Of a stretch of DNA of 64,000 nt, positions 45,504 to 54,542 are shown one piece after another. The notes beneath the pieces were generated by a model. It was not told the DNA's origin and did not search any database. It worked only from the letters and a program-made list of their open reading frames with translations. Location of the stretch: NCBI RefSeq assembly GCF_902381825.1, contig NZ_LR698973.1:572553-636552 (forward strand). The letters are read 5' to 3'. How positions within the stretch are numbered: the first letter of the stretch is position 1; each line of letters opens with the position of its first letter. Source of the stretch: Pseudocoprococcus catus (GTDB lineage Bacteria > Bacillota > Clostridia > Lachnospirales > Lachnospiraceae). A program made the position numbers and the translations under genes.

Positions 45504-45542
45504 GTTAAAACATAATGCTTTTAACGATGCTATTTGTTAAAA
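45504..45542 (+). promoter_or_regulatory. Putative operator: inverted plus direct GTTAAAA half-sites
   Basis: GTTAAAA at 45504-45510 and TTTTAAC at 45519-45525 form an inverted repeat directly after the -10 box. A third GTTAAAA lies at 45536-45542, 32 bp from the first. Position over the start site suggests repression. Confidence 0.55.
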
Positions 45543-45618
45543 GTGCACAATTTATTCTTTATATTCATCCGCGGGGGAGAACGCAGGTGGATATATCTCA
45601 AAAAGGAGGAGTTAAAGA

Positions 45619-46785
45619 ATGAAAAGATCTAAAAAGCTTATGGGCCTGACAGCAGTCATTATGGGCGTTGTGATGGCAACAGCAGCCTGCGGCAGTTCAG
45701 GCGGCGCAGCTGAGTCAAAGGCAGCTGATTCAGCAGCTTCAACGGAAGCAGCAACAGAAGCAGCCGGCGGCGATACTTCTGCAGCAGGTGATCTCAACAG
45801 CAAGACCGTTGATGAACTGACAGAAGCAGCCAAGGCAGAAGGTGAAGTCGTATCTGTTGGTATGCCTGATGAATGGGCAGACTGGGCATCCCTGTGGAAG
45901 ACAATGTCTGATACATACGGCATTTCCCACAACGATACAGATATGAGTTCTTCTGAGGAACTTCAGATGTTTGCGACAGAAGGCGAAAAGGGAACCAAGG
46001 ATATCGGTGATGTTGGTTACGGATTCGCAGGACAGGCTGTATCTGAAGATCTTGTTCAGGGTTACAAGACCTCCTATTGGGATAGTGTTCCTGATTGGGC
46101 AAAGGGCGAAGATGGTAAGTGGATGGTTGCTTACACAGGTGTAACAACATTCCTTGTTAACACAGATCAGGTTGATAAAGTGCCGACATCATGGCAGGAT
46201 ATCAAAGACGGCGACTACAAAGTTGCCCTTGGACCTCTGACAGGTGGTAATGCTCAGGCTGCTTTCATCGCTTCCGCATATGCATTCGGCGGCGATATGA
46301 ACAATCTGGATCCTGCTTTCGAGTTCTGGACAGAACTGGCGAAGGAAGGCAGAATCAATACACTTGATATCACTCAGGCGAACTTCGAATCCGGTGAAAT
46401 TTCTGTTGGTGTTGTATGGAGCTTCACAGGTATCCCTTACAGCAAGAATATCAGCCAGTACAAGATGCAGGCCGTTGTTCCTTCTGATGGATGCTTACAG
46501 AATGGTTACGCTTCCGTTATCAACAAATATGCACCTCATCCAAATGCAGCAGCTCTGACAAGAGAGACAATGTTTAGTGATGAAGGTCAGACATACCTTG
46601 CTCTGGCAGGTGCAATCCCTACAAGAGAAGACTTCACAATCGCAGACGAATACAAGGATCAGGTTATCTCCAAGGATGATATTGCCAATGCAGTTCTGAT
46701 CAGCGATGCAGATGCTTATTCAGCAGCATGTGAAACAGCTAAGACACGTTGGGAAGAAGAGGTTGCGCCATTACTGGTACAGTAA
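45619..46785 (+). CDS. ABC transporter substrate-binding lipoprotein (PotD/AfuA-like)
   Basis: Captures the ligand outside the cell for the permeases and ATPase encoded next. A signal peptide with lipobox ATAAC (Cys at about residue 24) is followed by an Ala/Ser/Glu-rich linker and a periplasmic-binding-protein fold of the polyamine/iron/phospho-ligand group (VSVGMPDEWADWASLWKTM, WMVAYTGVTTFLVNTDQVDKVPTSWQDI, ALGPLTGGNAQAAFIASAYAFGG). Ligand identity cannot be read from sequence. The downstream phosphodiesterase and eut genes suggest an ethanolamine-containing phosphodiester. AAAGGAGGAG precedes the start. Confidence 0.88.
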   Translation: MKRSKKLMGLTAVIMGVVMATAACGSSGGAAESKAADSAASTEAATEAAGGDTSAAGDLNSKTVDELTEAAKAEGEVVSVGMPDEWADWASLWKTMSDTYGISHNDTDMSSSEELQMFATEGEKGTKDIGDVGYGFAGQAVSEDLVQGYKTSYWDSVPDWAKGEDGKWMVAYTGVTTFLVNTDQVDKVPTSWQDIKDGDYKVALGPLTGGNAQAAFIASAYAFGGDMNNLDPAFEFWTELAKEGRINTLDITQANFESGEISVGVVWSFTGIPYSKNISQYKMQAVVPSDGCLQNGYASVINKYAPHPNAAALTRETMFSDEGQTYLALAGAIPTREDFTIADEYKDQVISKDDIANAVLISDADAYSAACETAKTRWEEEVAPLLVQ

Positions 46786-46850
46786 TGCAGAACAGATAAT
46801 TTCAGTCGAAGATGACATATGGATATTCGGCTTGAACTGAATGAATTTCA

Positions 46851-46879
46851 GGGGGTGCAAAGCCTGCACCCCCGTTTTT
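46851..46879 (+). terminator. Intrinsic terminator between binding protein and permease genes
   Basis: GGGGGTGC (46851-46858) pairs with GCACCCCC (46866-46873), followed by GTTTTT. A partial terminator here would keep binding-protein mRNA in excess over permease mRNA, a common arrangement in ABC importers. Confidence 0.8.
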
Positions 46880-46932
46880 CGATTCTATTTAAGTCTCGCG
46901 CGCGCCCGACTTGAATTGAATAACAGGGTCTG

Positions 46933-47832
46933 ATGCACCCGATGAATCAGAAGAACAGCATCAGACAGGGGTTGAATTTAATGAAGAAAAAGACATACAT
47001 TTATTTACTTGCCCTGGTTCCATTCCTGATTGTGGCTATGCTCTATGAAATTGTACCTTTGATCACAGTGATCGTGAAGAGTTTTCAGCCGGATGGTGGA
47101 ACAGGTTTCACACTTGAGAATTATCAGTCTGTTTTCTCGAAGCTGCTTTACCAGAAGGCGATCATCAACAGTATCAAGATTTCTCTGACATCTGCTGTTG
47201 CCGGTATTATCATTGCTTTCCTGGGTGCCCGTGCGGCACATCAGCATCAGGGCAAACTGAATCATGTTTTTATGACAGTTCTGAATATGGTATCCAACTT
47301 TGCAGGTATTCCGCTGGCTTTCGCTTATATGATTCTTTTGGGCAATGCCGGACTGGTGGTCAATATCGGCAAGGAATTGGGCATCAATGCTTTATCCACA
47401 TACAATCTGTACACGATGAACGGCATGAGCCTGATCTATATTTATTTCCAGATTCCGCTTTCCACACTTCTTCTGATCCCGGCCTTTGACGGTGTGCAGA
47501 AACAGTGGAAGGAGGCCTGTACACTGCTGGGAGGTACACCGGGAATCTTCTGGAGAAAAGTCGGCATCCCGGTACTGATGCCGAGTATCCTCGGTACGTT
47601 CAGCGTTTTGTTTGCTAATGCTCTGGCAGCATACGCAACGATTTACGCATTGATGATGGACAATATCGCACTTCTGCCAGTTCAGATCGCGGGATGCTTC
47701 ACAGGTGAAGTCAAAATCCGTGCAGGTCTGGGCGGTGCCTTATCTGTTGTAATGATGGCAATCATGGTTATCATGATTCTGATCACCAACGGCCTGAGCA
47801 GAAGATTCCAGAAGGGAGGCAATAGAAAATGA
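46933..47832 (+). CDS. ABC transporter permease, subunit 1
   Basis: A six-span inner-membrane permease of the PotB/AfuB type. The EAA loop that contacts the ATPase reads EACTLLGGTPGIFWRKVGIPVLMPS. The frame has two possible starts: ATG 46933 and ATG 46981, the second preceded by AGGGG and giving MKKKTYIYLLALVP, a more typical N-terminus. The longer form is listed because the choice is open. The stop overlaps the next permease ATG. Confidence 0.9.
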   Translation: MHPMNQKNSIRQGLNLMKKKTYIYLLALVPFLIVAMLYEIVPLITVIVKSFQPDGGTGFTLENYQSVFSKLLYQKAIINSIKISLTSAVAGIIIAFLGARAAHQHQGKLNHVFMTVLNMVSNFAGIPLAFAYMILLGNAGLVVNIGKELGINALSTYNLYTMNGMSLIYIYFQIPLSTLLLIPAFDGVQKQWKEACTLLGGTPGIFWRKVGIPVLMPSILGTFSVLFANALAAYATIYALMMDNIALLPVQIAGCFTGEVKIRAGLGGALSVVMMAIMVIMILITNGLSRRFQKGGNRK

Positions 47833-48629
47833 AAAAGAAAAGCGCAGGATCTGTAGCGATTATGCTGCTTGTCATGATCTATCTGCTGATACCTCTTGTA
47901 ATCTCTATTATTTATTCTGTATTCCATAAGTGGACAGGGGTTATTCCTGAAGGATTTACCCTTCACAACTATGTGGATCTGTTTACGGACAGCAATTTCC
48001 TTGCATCTGTTGGACGATCTATCGCAATGAGTATTATTCCGATTATTGTGACGATCGTGATCGTCCTTCTGGCATTATTTGTAACGGCGATTTATTTTCC
48101 GAAACTTGAGAAATATGTACAGATCATCTGTATGATCCCTTATACGATTCAGGGTGTTATCCTTTCAGTCAGTATCCTGTCTCTGTATGTCGGTTCCAGT
48201 TCGATTCTGAGCAACCGTCTGGTCATGCTGATGGGTGCGTATTGTATCGTGATTCTGCCATATATCTATCAGGGTATCCGAAACGGTATGCGTGCGGTGA
48301 ATATGCCGACACTGATCGAGGCAGCGGAGATGCTTGGTGCATCCAAGATCTATGCATTTTTCAGAGTTGTCGTACCGAATATTCTTTCAGCGATTATCGT
48401 ATCGTCACTTCTGGCAGTCGGCATTATCTTCGGTGATTATGTACTGATTCGAAATCTTGCCGGAACATCTGCGCCGAACATGCAGATTTTCCTGTATCAG
48501 ACAATGAAGAGCGACAGTACAAAGGCTAGTGCCGTATTCGTTGTTATCATGTTTGTTACATTTGTGATCACAGCCATCGTTCTGTTTATGAAGAGCCGTG
48601 AAGCAAAGGGAAAAACACACAGAAAATAA
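47829..48629 (+). CDS. ABC transporter permease, subunit 2
   Basis: The second permease, 266 aa, six predicted spans, PotC-like. The EAA motif is EAAEMLGASKIYAFFRVVVPNILSA. Its ATG overlaps the end of permease 1 by 4 nt (ATGA type), with AGGGAGG just upstream. It is followed by the ATPase gene after 14 nt. Confidence 0.9.
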   Translation: MKKKSAGSVAIMLLVMIYLLIPLVISIIYSVFHKWTGVIPEGFTLHNYVDLFTDSNFLASVGRSIAMSIIPIIVTIVIVLLALFVTAIYFPKLEKYVQIICMIPYTIQGVILSVSILSLYVGSSSILSNRLVMLMGAYCIVILPYIYQGIRNGMRAVNMPTLIEAAEMLGASKIYAFFRVVVPNILSAIIVSSLLAVGIIFGDYVLIRNLAGTSAPNMQIFLYQTMKSDSTKASAVFVVIMFVTFVITAIVLFMKSREAKGKTHRK

Positions 48630-48643
48630 AGGAGTGAGGAAAC

Positions 48644-49651
48644 ATGTCATATATTCGTTTTGAAAATATTGTCAAGAGTTTTGGCAGTAATACCGTATTA
48701 AAAGATATCAATCTTGAGGTTGAAAAGGGACAGCTGGTGACGCTGCTTGGCCCGTCCGGATGTGGTAAGAGTACATTGCTTCGATGTCTGTCCGGTCTTG
48801 AGACAGTGACATCCGGTAAGGTTTATCTGGATGACAGGGATATCACCGATGTTAATCCGAAGGACAGAGATATCGGTATGGTTTTCCAGCAGTACAGCTT
48901 ATTCCCGAATATGGATGTCGCACAGAATGTGGCATTTGGTCTGAAGATGAAGAAAGTGCCGAATGCAGAGATTGATAAACGTGTCAAAGAGATGGTAGAT
49001 ATCGTGGGCTTATCGGATCATCTGCATCATTATCCATCAGAGCTGTCCGGCGGTCAGCAGCAGAGAGCAGCCCTTGCAAGAGCTATGGTGACGAACCCGA
49101 AGGTACTCCTTCTGGATGAACCGTTATCAGCCATTGATGCCCTTTTGAGACATTCCCTGCAGGTTGAGATCAGACGTATTCAGCAGGAACTGAATATGAC
49201 AGCTATCTTTGTTACCCATGACCAGGATGAAGCCATGGTTATGTCCGATGTGATCCATCTGATGTACAACGGCAAAATTGAGCAGTCCGCTGCACCGACA
49301 GAGATGTATACAGAACCTGTTTCCAAGTTTGCAGCAACATTCATCGGCCATTACAACATGGTGCCGGTTGATGCATTCAAGAAGATGACAGGCGTTGACG
49401 GTGAAGGTACAGACGTAGCATTCCGCCCGGAAGTCATTGATATCAGCACAAAACCTGTTGAGAGAGAAGGCTGCGTGACGATCAAGGGACATGTTGGTGT
49501 CAGTCTGCCTCATGGCAATGTTCTGCGTTATGCCGTTATGTGCGGTGACCATCAGATTGATGTGGATGTTCTGTTTAAGAAAGCAACTATCATTCCGAAT
49601 GGTACAGATGTTTATCTGACATTGAAGCAGGATGACTGTATTTTCCTTTAG
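48644..49651 (+). CDS. ABC transporter ATP-binding protein (PotA/FbpC-like)
   Basis: The ATPase of the importer, 335 aa. Walker A GPSGCGKSTLLRC, Q-loop VFQQYSLFPNM, signature ELSGGQQQRAALARAM, Walker B VLLLDEPLSAIDA, H-loop VTHDQDEAM. Residues about 240-335 form a C-terminal TOBE-like domain (GTDVAFRPEVIDIS, GNVLRYAVMCGDHQIDVDV), found in polyamine, iron and sulfate-type importers. AAGGAG precedes the ATG. Confidence 0.93.
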   Translation: MSYIRFENIVKSFGSNTVLKDINLEVEKGQLVTLLGPSGCGKSTLLRCLSGLETVTSGKVYLDDRDITDVNPKDRDIGMVFQQYSLFPNMDVAQNVAFGLKMKKVPNAEIDKRVKEMVDIVGLSDHLHHYPSELSGGQQQRAALARAMVTNPKVLLLDEPLSAIDALLRHSLQVEIRRIQQELNMTAIFVTHDQDEAMVMSDVIHLMYNGKIEQSAAPTEMYTEPVSKFAATFIGHYNMVPVDAFKKMTGVDGEGTDVAFRPEVIDISTKPVEREGCVTIKGHVGVSLPHGNVLRYAVMCGDHQIDVDVLFKKATIIPNGTDVYLTLKQDDCIFL

Positions 49652-49787
49652 AATTGAATTTGAAATCCTTATTGCAAAGCACTCAAAACAGATTTTGGCA
49701 TTGCAGCTGTGAGAATACCAGACGGCTGCAGATGGAGGAGAGGAATGCAGCAATACAATTACATAGACAGCGCGTGGGAGAAGAAGA

Positions 49788-49836
49788 GCAGCGGGATAGA
49801 CGGCCGATAGGGGCTGCCTGTTTCGCTGCGCTTTTT
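49788..49836 (+). terminator. Terminator or attenuator between importer and phosphodiesterase-eut genes
   Basis: GCAGCG (49788-49793) pairs with CGCTGC (49824-49829) through an imperfect inner stem, followed by GCTTTTT. The 307-nt gap 49652-49958 has no believable ORF. Upstream complementary blocks (GCAGC/GCTGC near 49706-49729) could compete with the stem, as expected of an antitermination site. A weak TGG-TAAAAT -10 lies at 49929-49937. Confidence 0.5.
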
Positions 49837-49958
49837 ATGTTGGACTGTGGAGAATGTTTTCACGGCAGCCGTATTTATGTAAGTGTAAGCAATTTATCGC
49901 GCAGATAACTGCATTCAGTGCTGAAATATGGTAAAATGGAAAGCAGGAGATGATAAAT

Positions 49959-50681
49959 ATGACTAAGAATTTTGCGCACCGCGGTTTCAGCGGTAAGTAC
50001 CCTGAGAATACACTTCTGGCTTTCAGCAAAGCCATTGAAGAAGGAGTGGACGGTATTGAGAATGATGTCCATTTGACCAAGGATGGCGTTCTGGTTGTCA
50101 TGCATGATGAACTGGTAGATCGTACAACGAATGGCAAGGGCTATATCAAGGATAAGACTTATGAAGAGCTGGCCCAGTTGGATGCTTCTTATATTTTCAA
50201 GGAGTATGGACCCCAGAAAGTGCCGACACTGAGAGAGTATCTGGAGCTGGTGAAGGATACGGATATTATCACGAATATTGAGTTGAAAACCGGTGTCTTT
50301 GAGTATACGGGTATTGAGCAGAAAGTCTATGACATGCTCAGAGAATTCGATATGGTGGACCGCATTATTATTTCTTCCTTCAATCATTATTCAGTCCTTC
50401 GTATGAAAGCCATTGACCCGGCTATCAAATGCGGTATGCTGGAGGAATCCTGGCTGATCAATGCGGGAGCTTACGTGGCTTCAACAGGTGTGGAATGCTT
50501 CCATCCGTTCTTCAAGAACATGACGCCGGAGAATGTGGCTGAGGTGAAATCTCACGGACTGGAGATCAATACATGGACAGTGAATGAAGAAGAAGATATC
50601 AGGGAGATGTTCAGAGTCGGTGTAGATTCCGTCATTAGCAACTATCCGGACCTTGTGAACAAGATCAGAAACAATGGCTGA
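49959..50681 (+). CDS. Glycerophosphodiester phosphodiesterase
   Basis: Hydrolyses glycerophosphodiesters (for example glycerophosphoethanolamine) to glycerol 3-phosphate and the alcohol. GDPD signatures: FAHRGFSGKYPENTLLAF (catalytic His and Arg), GIENDVHLTKDGVLVVMHD (metal-binding Glu and Asp, catalytic His) and NIELKTG near residue 110. There is no signal peptide, so it acts in the cytosol. GGAG at 49946-49949 favours ATG 49959 over 49950. Its 3' end overlaps the eutA start by 8 nt, so it is part of the eut operon, and release of ethanolamine is its likely role. Confidence 0.92.
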   Translation: MTKNFAHRGFSGKYPENTLLAFSKAIEEGVDGIENDVHLTKDGVLVVMHDELVDRTTNGKGYIKDKTYEELAQLDASYIFKEYGPQKVPTLREYLELVKDTDIITNIELKTGVFEYTGIEQKVYDMLREFDMVDRIIISSFNHYSVLRMKAIDPAIKCGMLEESWLINAGAYVASTGVECFHPFFKNMTPENVAEVKSHGLEINTWTVNEEEDIREMFRVGVDSVISNYPDLVNKIRNNG

Positions 50682-52116
50682 TAAAACAGCAATTCTGAGT
50701 GTTGGTATCGATGTAGGTACTTCCACTACCCAGGTGGTTTTCAGCAAACTGCAGATGGACAATGCGGGGGGATATTTTTCAGTTCCCAGAGTGGCTATTG
50801 TGGACAAAGAAGTGGTCTATAAGAGTGAAGTCTATATGACCCCTTTGAAGACAGATGTGCTGATCGATACGGATGCCCTTCGGGACATTGTGGCTGCCGA
50901 ATTCCGTAAGGCCGGTTACAGGCCGGAGGATACGGACAGCGGTGCAGTGATCATCACCGGCGAGTCTGCAAGGAAGGAGAATTCCGATGCGGTGCTGAAA
51001 AGTCTGTCGGATTTTGCCGGAGATTTTGTTGTTTCGGCAGCAGGGCCGGATATGGAATCCCTGATTGCAGGAAAAGGCAGCGGAGCCTGGCAGTACAGTA
51101 TGGACCATCATTGCCGGGTAGCCAATCTGGATATCGGCGGCGGCACCACCAACGTGGTTCTCTTCGAGGATGGAGAGACCCTGGCCAGAGGCTGTCTGGA
51201 TATCGGTGGCCGGTTAATCTGCATGAACCCACAGGGCATCATTACGAAAGTCAGTCCGGCGGCAGCGGTGATGGCGCAGGCGGCAGGCGTGTCCGTTTCT
51301 GTAGGAGACAGATGCGATGAGTTGAAACTGACGGCAGTGACGCGGCAGATGGCAGCGGCGCTGAATGCGTATCTGGGAGTTGGCACCAAAGATATTGATG
51401 CAATTTTAAGGCAAATTAAAACCCCGGGAAGCAGTGATTTTCCGGTTCCGGAGAAAGTACAGGCGGTATTCTTTTCCGGCGGTGTAGCGGATCTGATTTA
51501 CCATGAGTCTGCGGATACATGGGCTTATGGTGATATCGGCGTTCTGCTGGGCAGAGCCATTCGGGAAAGTCGTTTATTTACGGATTTTCAAAAAATGGAG
51601 CCAGGAGAGACCATTCGTGCCACGGTTGTGGGTGCCGGGACATATACAACGACGATTTCAGGAAGTACCATTACTTATTCCGATGATATTTTTCCATTGA
51701 AAAATATTCCGGTGATCAAGCTGGATGAAGAATTGCAGGAAGCCTGCTTTGCCGGTGAGACAGAACCTGTTATCCGGCGGATTCAGTGGGTATTGGGACA
51801 GAATGATGAGGAACACTTTATTTTGGCGATGCCCGGCAAGAGAAACCCGGGATATACGGAAATGAAGCGGGCCGCAGCATCGATTCGGCAGATTATGGAC
51901 AGGGTGCAGCCGCCCGGGGAACCGATTCTTCTGGTGATAGAGAGTGATATTGCCAAGGCCATGGGGCAGATGATCCGGCAACAGCCGGATTTGAAGCGTC
52001 AGGTGGTGGCCATTGACAGTATTCATGTGGAAGACGGTGAATATGTGGATATGGGAAAGCCGATGATGAACGGCATGGTCATTCCTGTGGTAGTGAAAAC
52101 ATTAATTTTTGGATAA
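50674..52116 (+). CDS. eutA: Ethanolamine ammonia-lyase reactivating factor
   Basis: An Hsp70/actin-fold ATPase (480 aa) that replaces damaged cobalamin on EutBC. SVGIDVGTSTTQVVFSKL is the phosphate 1 motif, NLDIGGGTTNVVLFEDGE phosphate 2, and VFFSGGVADLIYH the C-terminal glycine-rich motif. It starts inside the last codons of the phosphodiesterase gene with no strong ribosome site of its own, which implies translational coupling. eutB follows after 18 nt. Confidence 0.94.
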   Translation: MADKTAILSVGIDVGTSTTQVVFSKLQMDNAGGYFSVPRVAIVDKEVVYKSEVYMTPLKTDVLIDTDALRDIVAAEFRKAGYRPEDTDSGAVIITGESARKENSDAVLKSLSDFAGDFVVSAAGPDMESLIAGKGSGAWQYSMDHHCRVANLDIGGGTTNVVLFEDGETLARGCLDIGGRLICMNPQGIITKVSPAAAVMAQAAGVSVSVGDRCDELKLTAVTRQMAAALNAYLGVGTKDIDAILRQIKTPGSSDFPVPEKVQAVFFSGGVADLIYHESADTWAYGDIGVLLGRAIRESRLFTDFQKMEPGETIRATVVGAGTYTTTISGSTITYSDDIFPLKNIPVIKLDEELQEACFAGETEPVIRRIQWVLGQNDEEHFILAMPGKRNPGYTEMKRAAASIRQIMDRVQPPGEPILLVIESDIAKAMGQMIRQQPDLKRQVVAIDSIHVEDGEYVDMGKPMMNGMVIPVVVKTLIFG

Positions 52117-52134
52117 AAGAAAGAGGGTGATGGA

Positions 52135-53514
52135 GTGAAATTGGCAACAGTGCTTTCGGGGCAGACATTTATTTTTCGTTCCCTGAAAGAGGTTCTGGCA
52201 AAGGCCAATGAGCTGAAATCCGGCGATGTGCTGGCCGGTGTAGCGGCATCCTCGGATTTGGAGAGAATTGCGGCGAAGGAAGTGCTCAGTCAGCTGCTTT
52301 TATCAGATTTGCGCAATCATCCGGTTGTTCCCTATGAAGAGGACGAAGTAACCAGGATTAATCAGGATGGAATTGATGAGACAGTTTATCAGCGCATCAA
52401 AAACTGGACGGTGGCTGAGCTGAGAGAATATATCCTCAGCCATGAGACTACGGAAGACGATATTCATCTGTTGAGCAAAGGTCTTACCAGTGAGATGGTG
52501 GCGGCGGTCTGCAAGCTGATGACCAATATGGATCTGGTGTATGGGGCCAGCAAGGTGCGTGTGCCGGCTCACTGCAATACCACTATCGGTCTTCGGGGTA
52601 CATTGGCGACACGACTTCAGCCAAATCATTCCACGGACAATGTGGAGGGTATCACGGCATCATTATTTGAAGGCCTCAGTTACGGCTGCGGGGATGCACT
52701 GATTGGTCTGAATCCGGTCAATGATACGGTTTCCAGTCTTTCAGAGGTGCTGAAGCGTTTTGATGAAGTGAAGAACCGTTTTGAGATTCCGACACAGATC
52801 TGTGTGCTGGGACATATTACAACTCAGATTGAAGCCGTCAAAAACGGTGCTCCGGCGGATATGATCTTCCAGTCTATTGCCGGAAGTGAAAAAGGCAACA
52901 GAGCTTTTGGTTTTAGTGCTGAGACGGTGGAAGAAGCCATGGCACTTCTGAAGGAAAAAGGTACCGGAGAAGGGCCGGATGTAATGTATTTTGAGACAGG
53001 ACAGGGCTCAGAATTGTCATCGGATGCCCATTATGGCGCCGATCAGGTAACGATGGAGGCCAGATGCTATGGCTTTGCCAGAGCGTATCATCCCTTTATG
53101 GTTAATACTGTCGTTGGTTTTATCGGGCCGGAATATCTTTATGACAGCCGTCAGGTGATCCGTGCCGGACTGGAAGACCATTTTATGGGAAAACTGACAG
53201 GTATTCCGATGGGATGTGACTGCTGTTACACCAATCATATGCAGGCTGACCAGAATGATATTGAGAATTTGTCCATGTTGCTGGCATCGGCCGGGGTTAA
53301 TTATATTCTCGGTGTGCCTACCAGCGATGATGTCATGTTGAATTATCAGACGAATGCCTACCACGATGTGTCTACTATTCGTGAGATTCTTGGGCTTCGT
53401 CCGATTAAAGAATTTGACCAGTGGCTGGAAAAGATGGGTATTAGTGAAAATGGCAAGCTGACAAAATATGCCGGCGACCCGACTTTATTTACAAAGAGGG
53501 GAGGCGGTATCTGA
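52135..53514 (+). CDS. eutB: Ethanolamine ammonia-lyase, large subunit
   Basis: The catalytic TIM-barrel subunit of the adenosylcobalamin-dependent lyase that converts ethanolamine to acetaldehyde and ammonia. At 459 aa it is normal length. Family blocks: VPAHCNTTIGLRGTLATRLQPNH, YGCGDALIGLNPVNDTVSSL, QICVLGHITTQIEA, YFETGQGSELSSDAHYGADQVTMEAR, and DCCYTNHMQADQNDIENL near the end. It uses a GTG start after GAGGGTGATGG. Its stop overlaps the eutC ATG (TGATG). Confidence 0.96.
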   Translation: MKLATVLSGQTFIFRSLKEVLAKANELKSGDVLAGVAASSDLERIAAKEVLSQLLLSDLRNHPVVPYEEDEVTRINQDGIDETVYQRIKNWTVAELREYILSHETTEDDIHLLSKGLTSEMVAAVCKLMTNMDLVYGASKVRVPAHCNTTIGLRGTLATRLQPNHSTDNVEGITASLFEGLSYGCGDALIGLNPVNDTVSSLSEVLKRFDEVKNRFEIPTQICVLGHITTQIEAVKNGAPADMIFQSIAGSEKGNRAFGFSAETVEEAMALLKEKGTGEGPDVMYFETGQGSELSSDAHYGADQVTMEARCYGFARAYHPFMVNTVVGFIGPEYLYDSRQVIRAGLEDHFMGKLTGIPMGCDCCYTNHMQADQNDIENLSMLLASAGVNYILGVPTSDDVMLNYQTNAYHDVSTIREILGLRPIKEFDQWLEKMGISENGKLTKYAGDPTLFTKRGGGI

Positions 53515-54527
53515 TGAATATAGATGAAGCGTTGATTGAACGGATTATCCGTGAAGTTGTTTCACAGGTTGTGGCTGAGAAAGCGGCCGGGGGCGGACAG
53601 AATCGCTCTGCTTCAGGAAATAATCAGAACAGCATGCAATCAGTGAATTTGGGACAGATTGAACAGCTGGTGAAAAATGTTGCTTCCGGTGATAGACAAA
53701 CATCATTTGGTGGACAAACATCGAATGCCGGTGGATATCATCCAGAAGAGCCAGTTCATGATGTGGATATCGAGGAAGATATTACTTCCCGTGAAGTGAA
53801 GAAACGTCCACTGATCGATCAGCCTCAGGACCCGGAGGCGTTGGAAAGGATGATGCGTCTGACAACAGCCCGCATCGGTGTTGGCTGTGCTGGACCAAGG
53901 CTGAAGACTCAGACGCTGCTGACTCTCAGGGCAGATCATGCCAGAGCAAGGGATGCGGTTATGCTGGATGTGCATCAGGATGTTATTGACAATCTGAAAC
54001 TTTTCAGTGTCCAGACCCGCTGTCAGGACAAGAATGAATTCCTGACCCGGCCGGATCTGGGACGAAGACTCAGTGAAGATGGGGTTCAGAAAGTCAAAGA
54101 CCAGTGTATCGAAGGACCGGATGTGCAGCTGATTGTGGCAGATGGCCTAAGTTCCACCGCTATTAATGCCAACATTGAAAATGTGCTGCCGGTGCTAATG
54201 GATGGTCTTTCTGCTGCAGGATTGAGAGTTGGAACACCATTTTTTGTCCGTTATGGTCGTGTGGCTGTGGAGGATGAGATTGCAGAGCTTGTGGGGGCAA
54301 AGGTAGTCTGCATTTTCGTGGGTGAGCGTCCGGGACTTGGAACGGCGGAGAGTATGAGTGCGTATCTGGCCTACAATGCGAAGATCGGTATGCCGGAGGC
54401 ACGTAGAACCGTTGTTTCCAATATCCATAAAGACGGTATCACGGCTGTAGAGGCCGGTGCTTATCTGACGGATCTTATTCAGAAGATTCTGGATAAGAAG
54501 GCCAGCGGCGTTGAGTTACAGAATTAG
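53514..54527 (+). CDS. eutC: Ethanolamine ammonia-lyase, small subunit, with N-terminal targeting helix
   Basis: The small subunit, which helps bind cobalamin. The core runs from about residue 105 (LMRLTTARIGVGCAGPRLKTQTLLTLRADHA) through VQLIVADGLSSTAINAN to ICIFVGERPGLGTAESMSAYLAY. The first ~20 residues (IDEALIERIIREVVSQVVAE) form an amphipathic helix typical of microcompartment encapsulation peptides, joined by a Gly/Asn/Ser-rich linker of about 80 residues. GGGGAGG precedes the ATG, inside eutB. Confidence 0.95.
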   Translation: MNIDEALIERIIREVVSQVVAEKAAGGGQNRSASGNNQNSMQSVNLGQIEQLVKNVASGDRQTSFGGQTSNAGGYHPEEPVHDVDIEEDITSREVKKRPLIDQPQDPEALERMMRLTTARIGVGCAGPRLKTQTLLTLRADHARARDAVMLDVHQDVIDNLKLFSVQTRCQDKNEFLTRPDLGRRLSEDGVQKVKDQCIEGPDVQLIVADGLSSTAINANIENVLPVLMDGLSAAGLRVGTPFFVRYGRVAVEDEIAELVGAKVVCIFVGERPGLGTAESMSAYLAYNAKIGMPEARRTVVSNIHKDGITAVEAGAYLTDLIQKILDKKASGVELQN

Positions 54528-54542
54528 GCAGGGGGAATACAT

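Noticed and set aside
49654..49908. 84-codon ORF between the importer ATPase and gdpd genes
   Set aside because: No ribosome site, low-complexity Arg/Glu-rich product, and it runs through a terminator-like hairpin.
45366..50673. B12 riboswitch controlling the importer or eut genes
   Set aside because: I could not find the B12 box or the conserved core in the two long leaders of this region.
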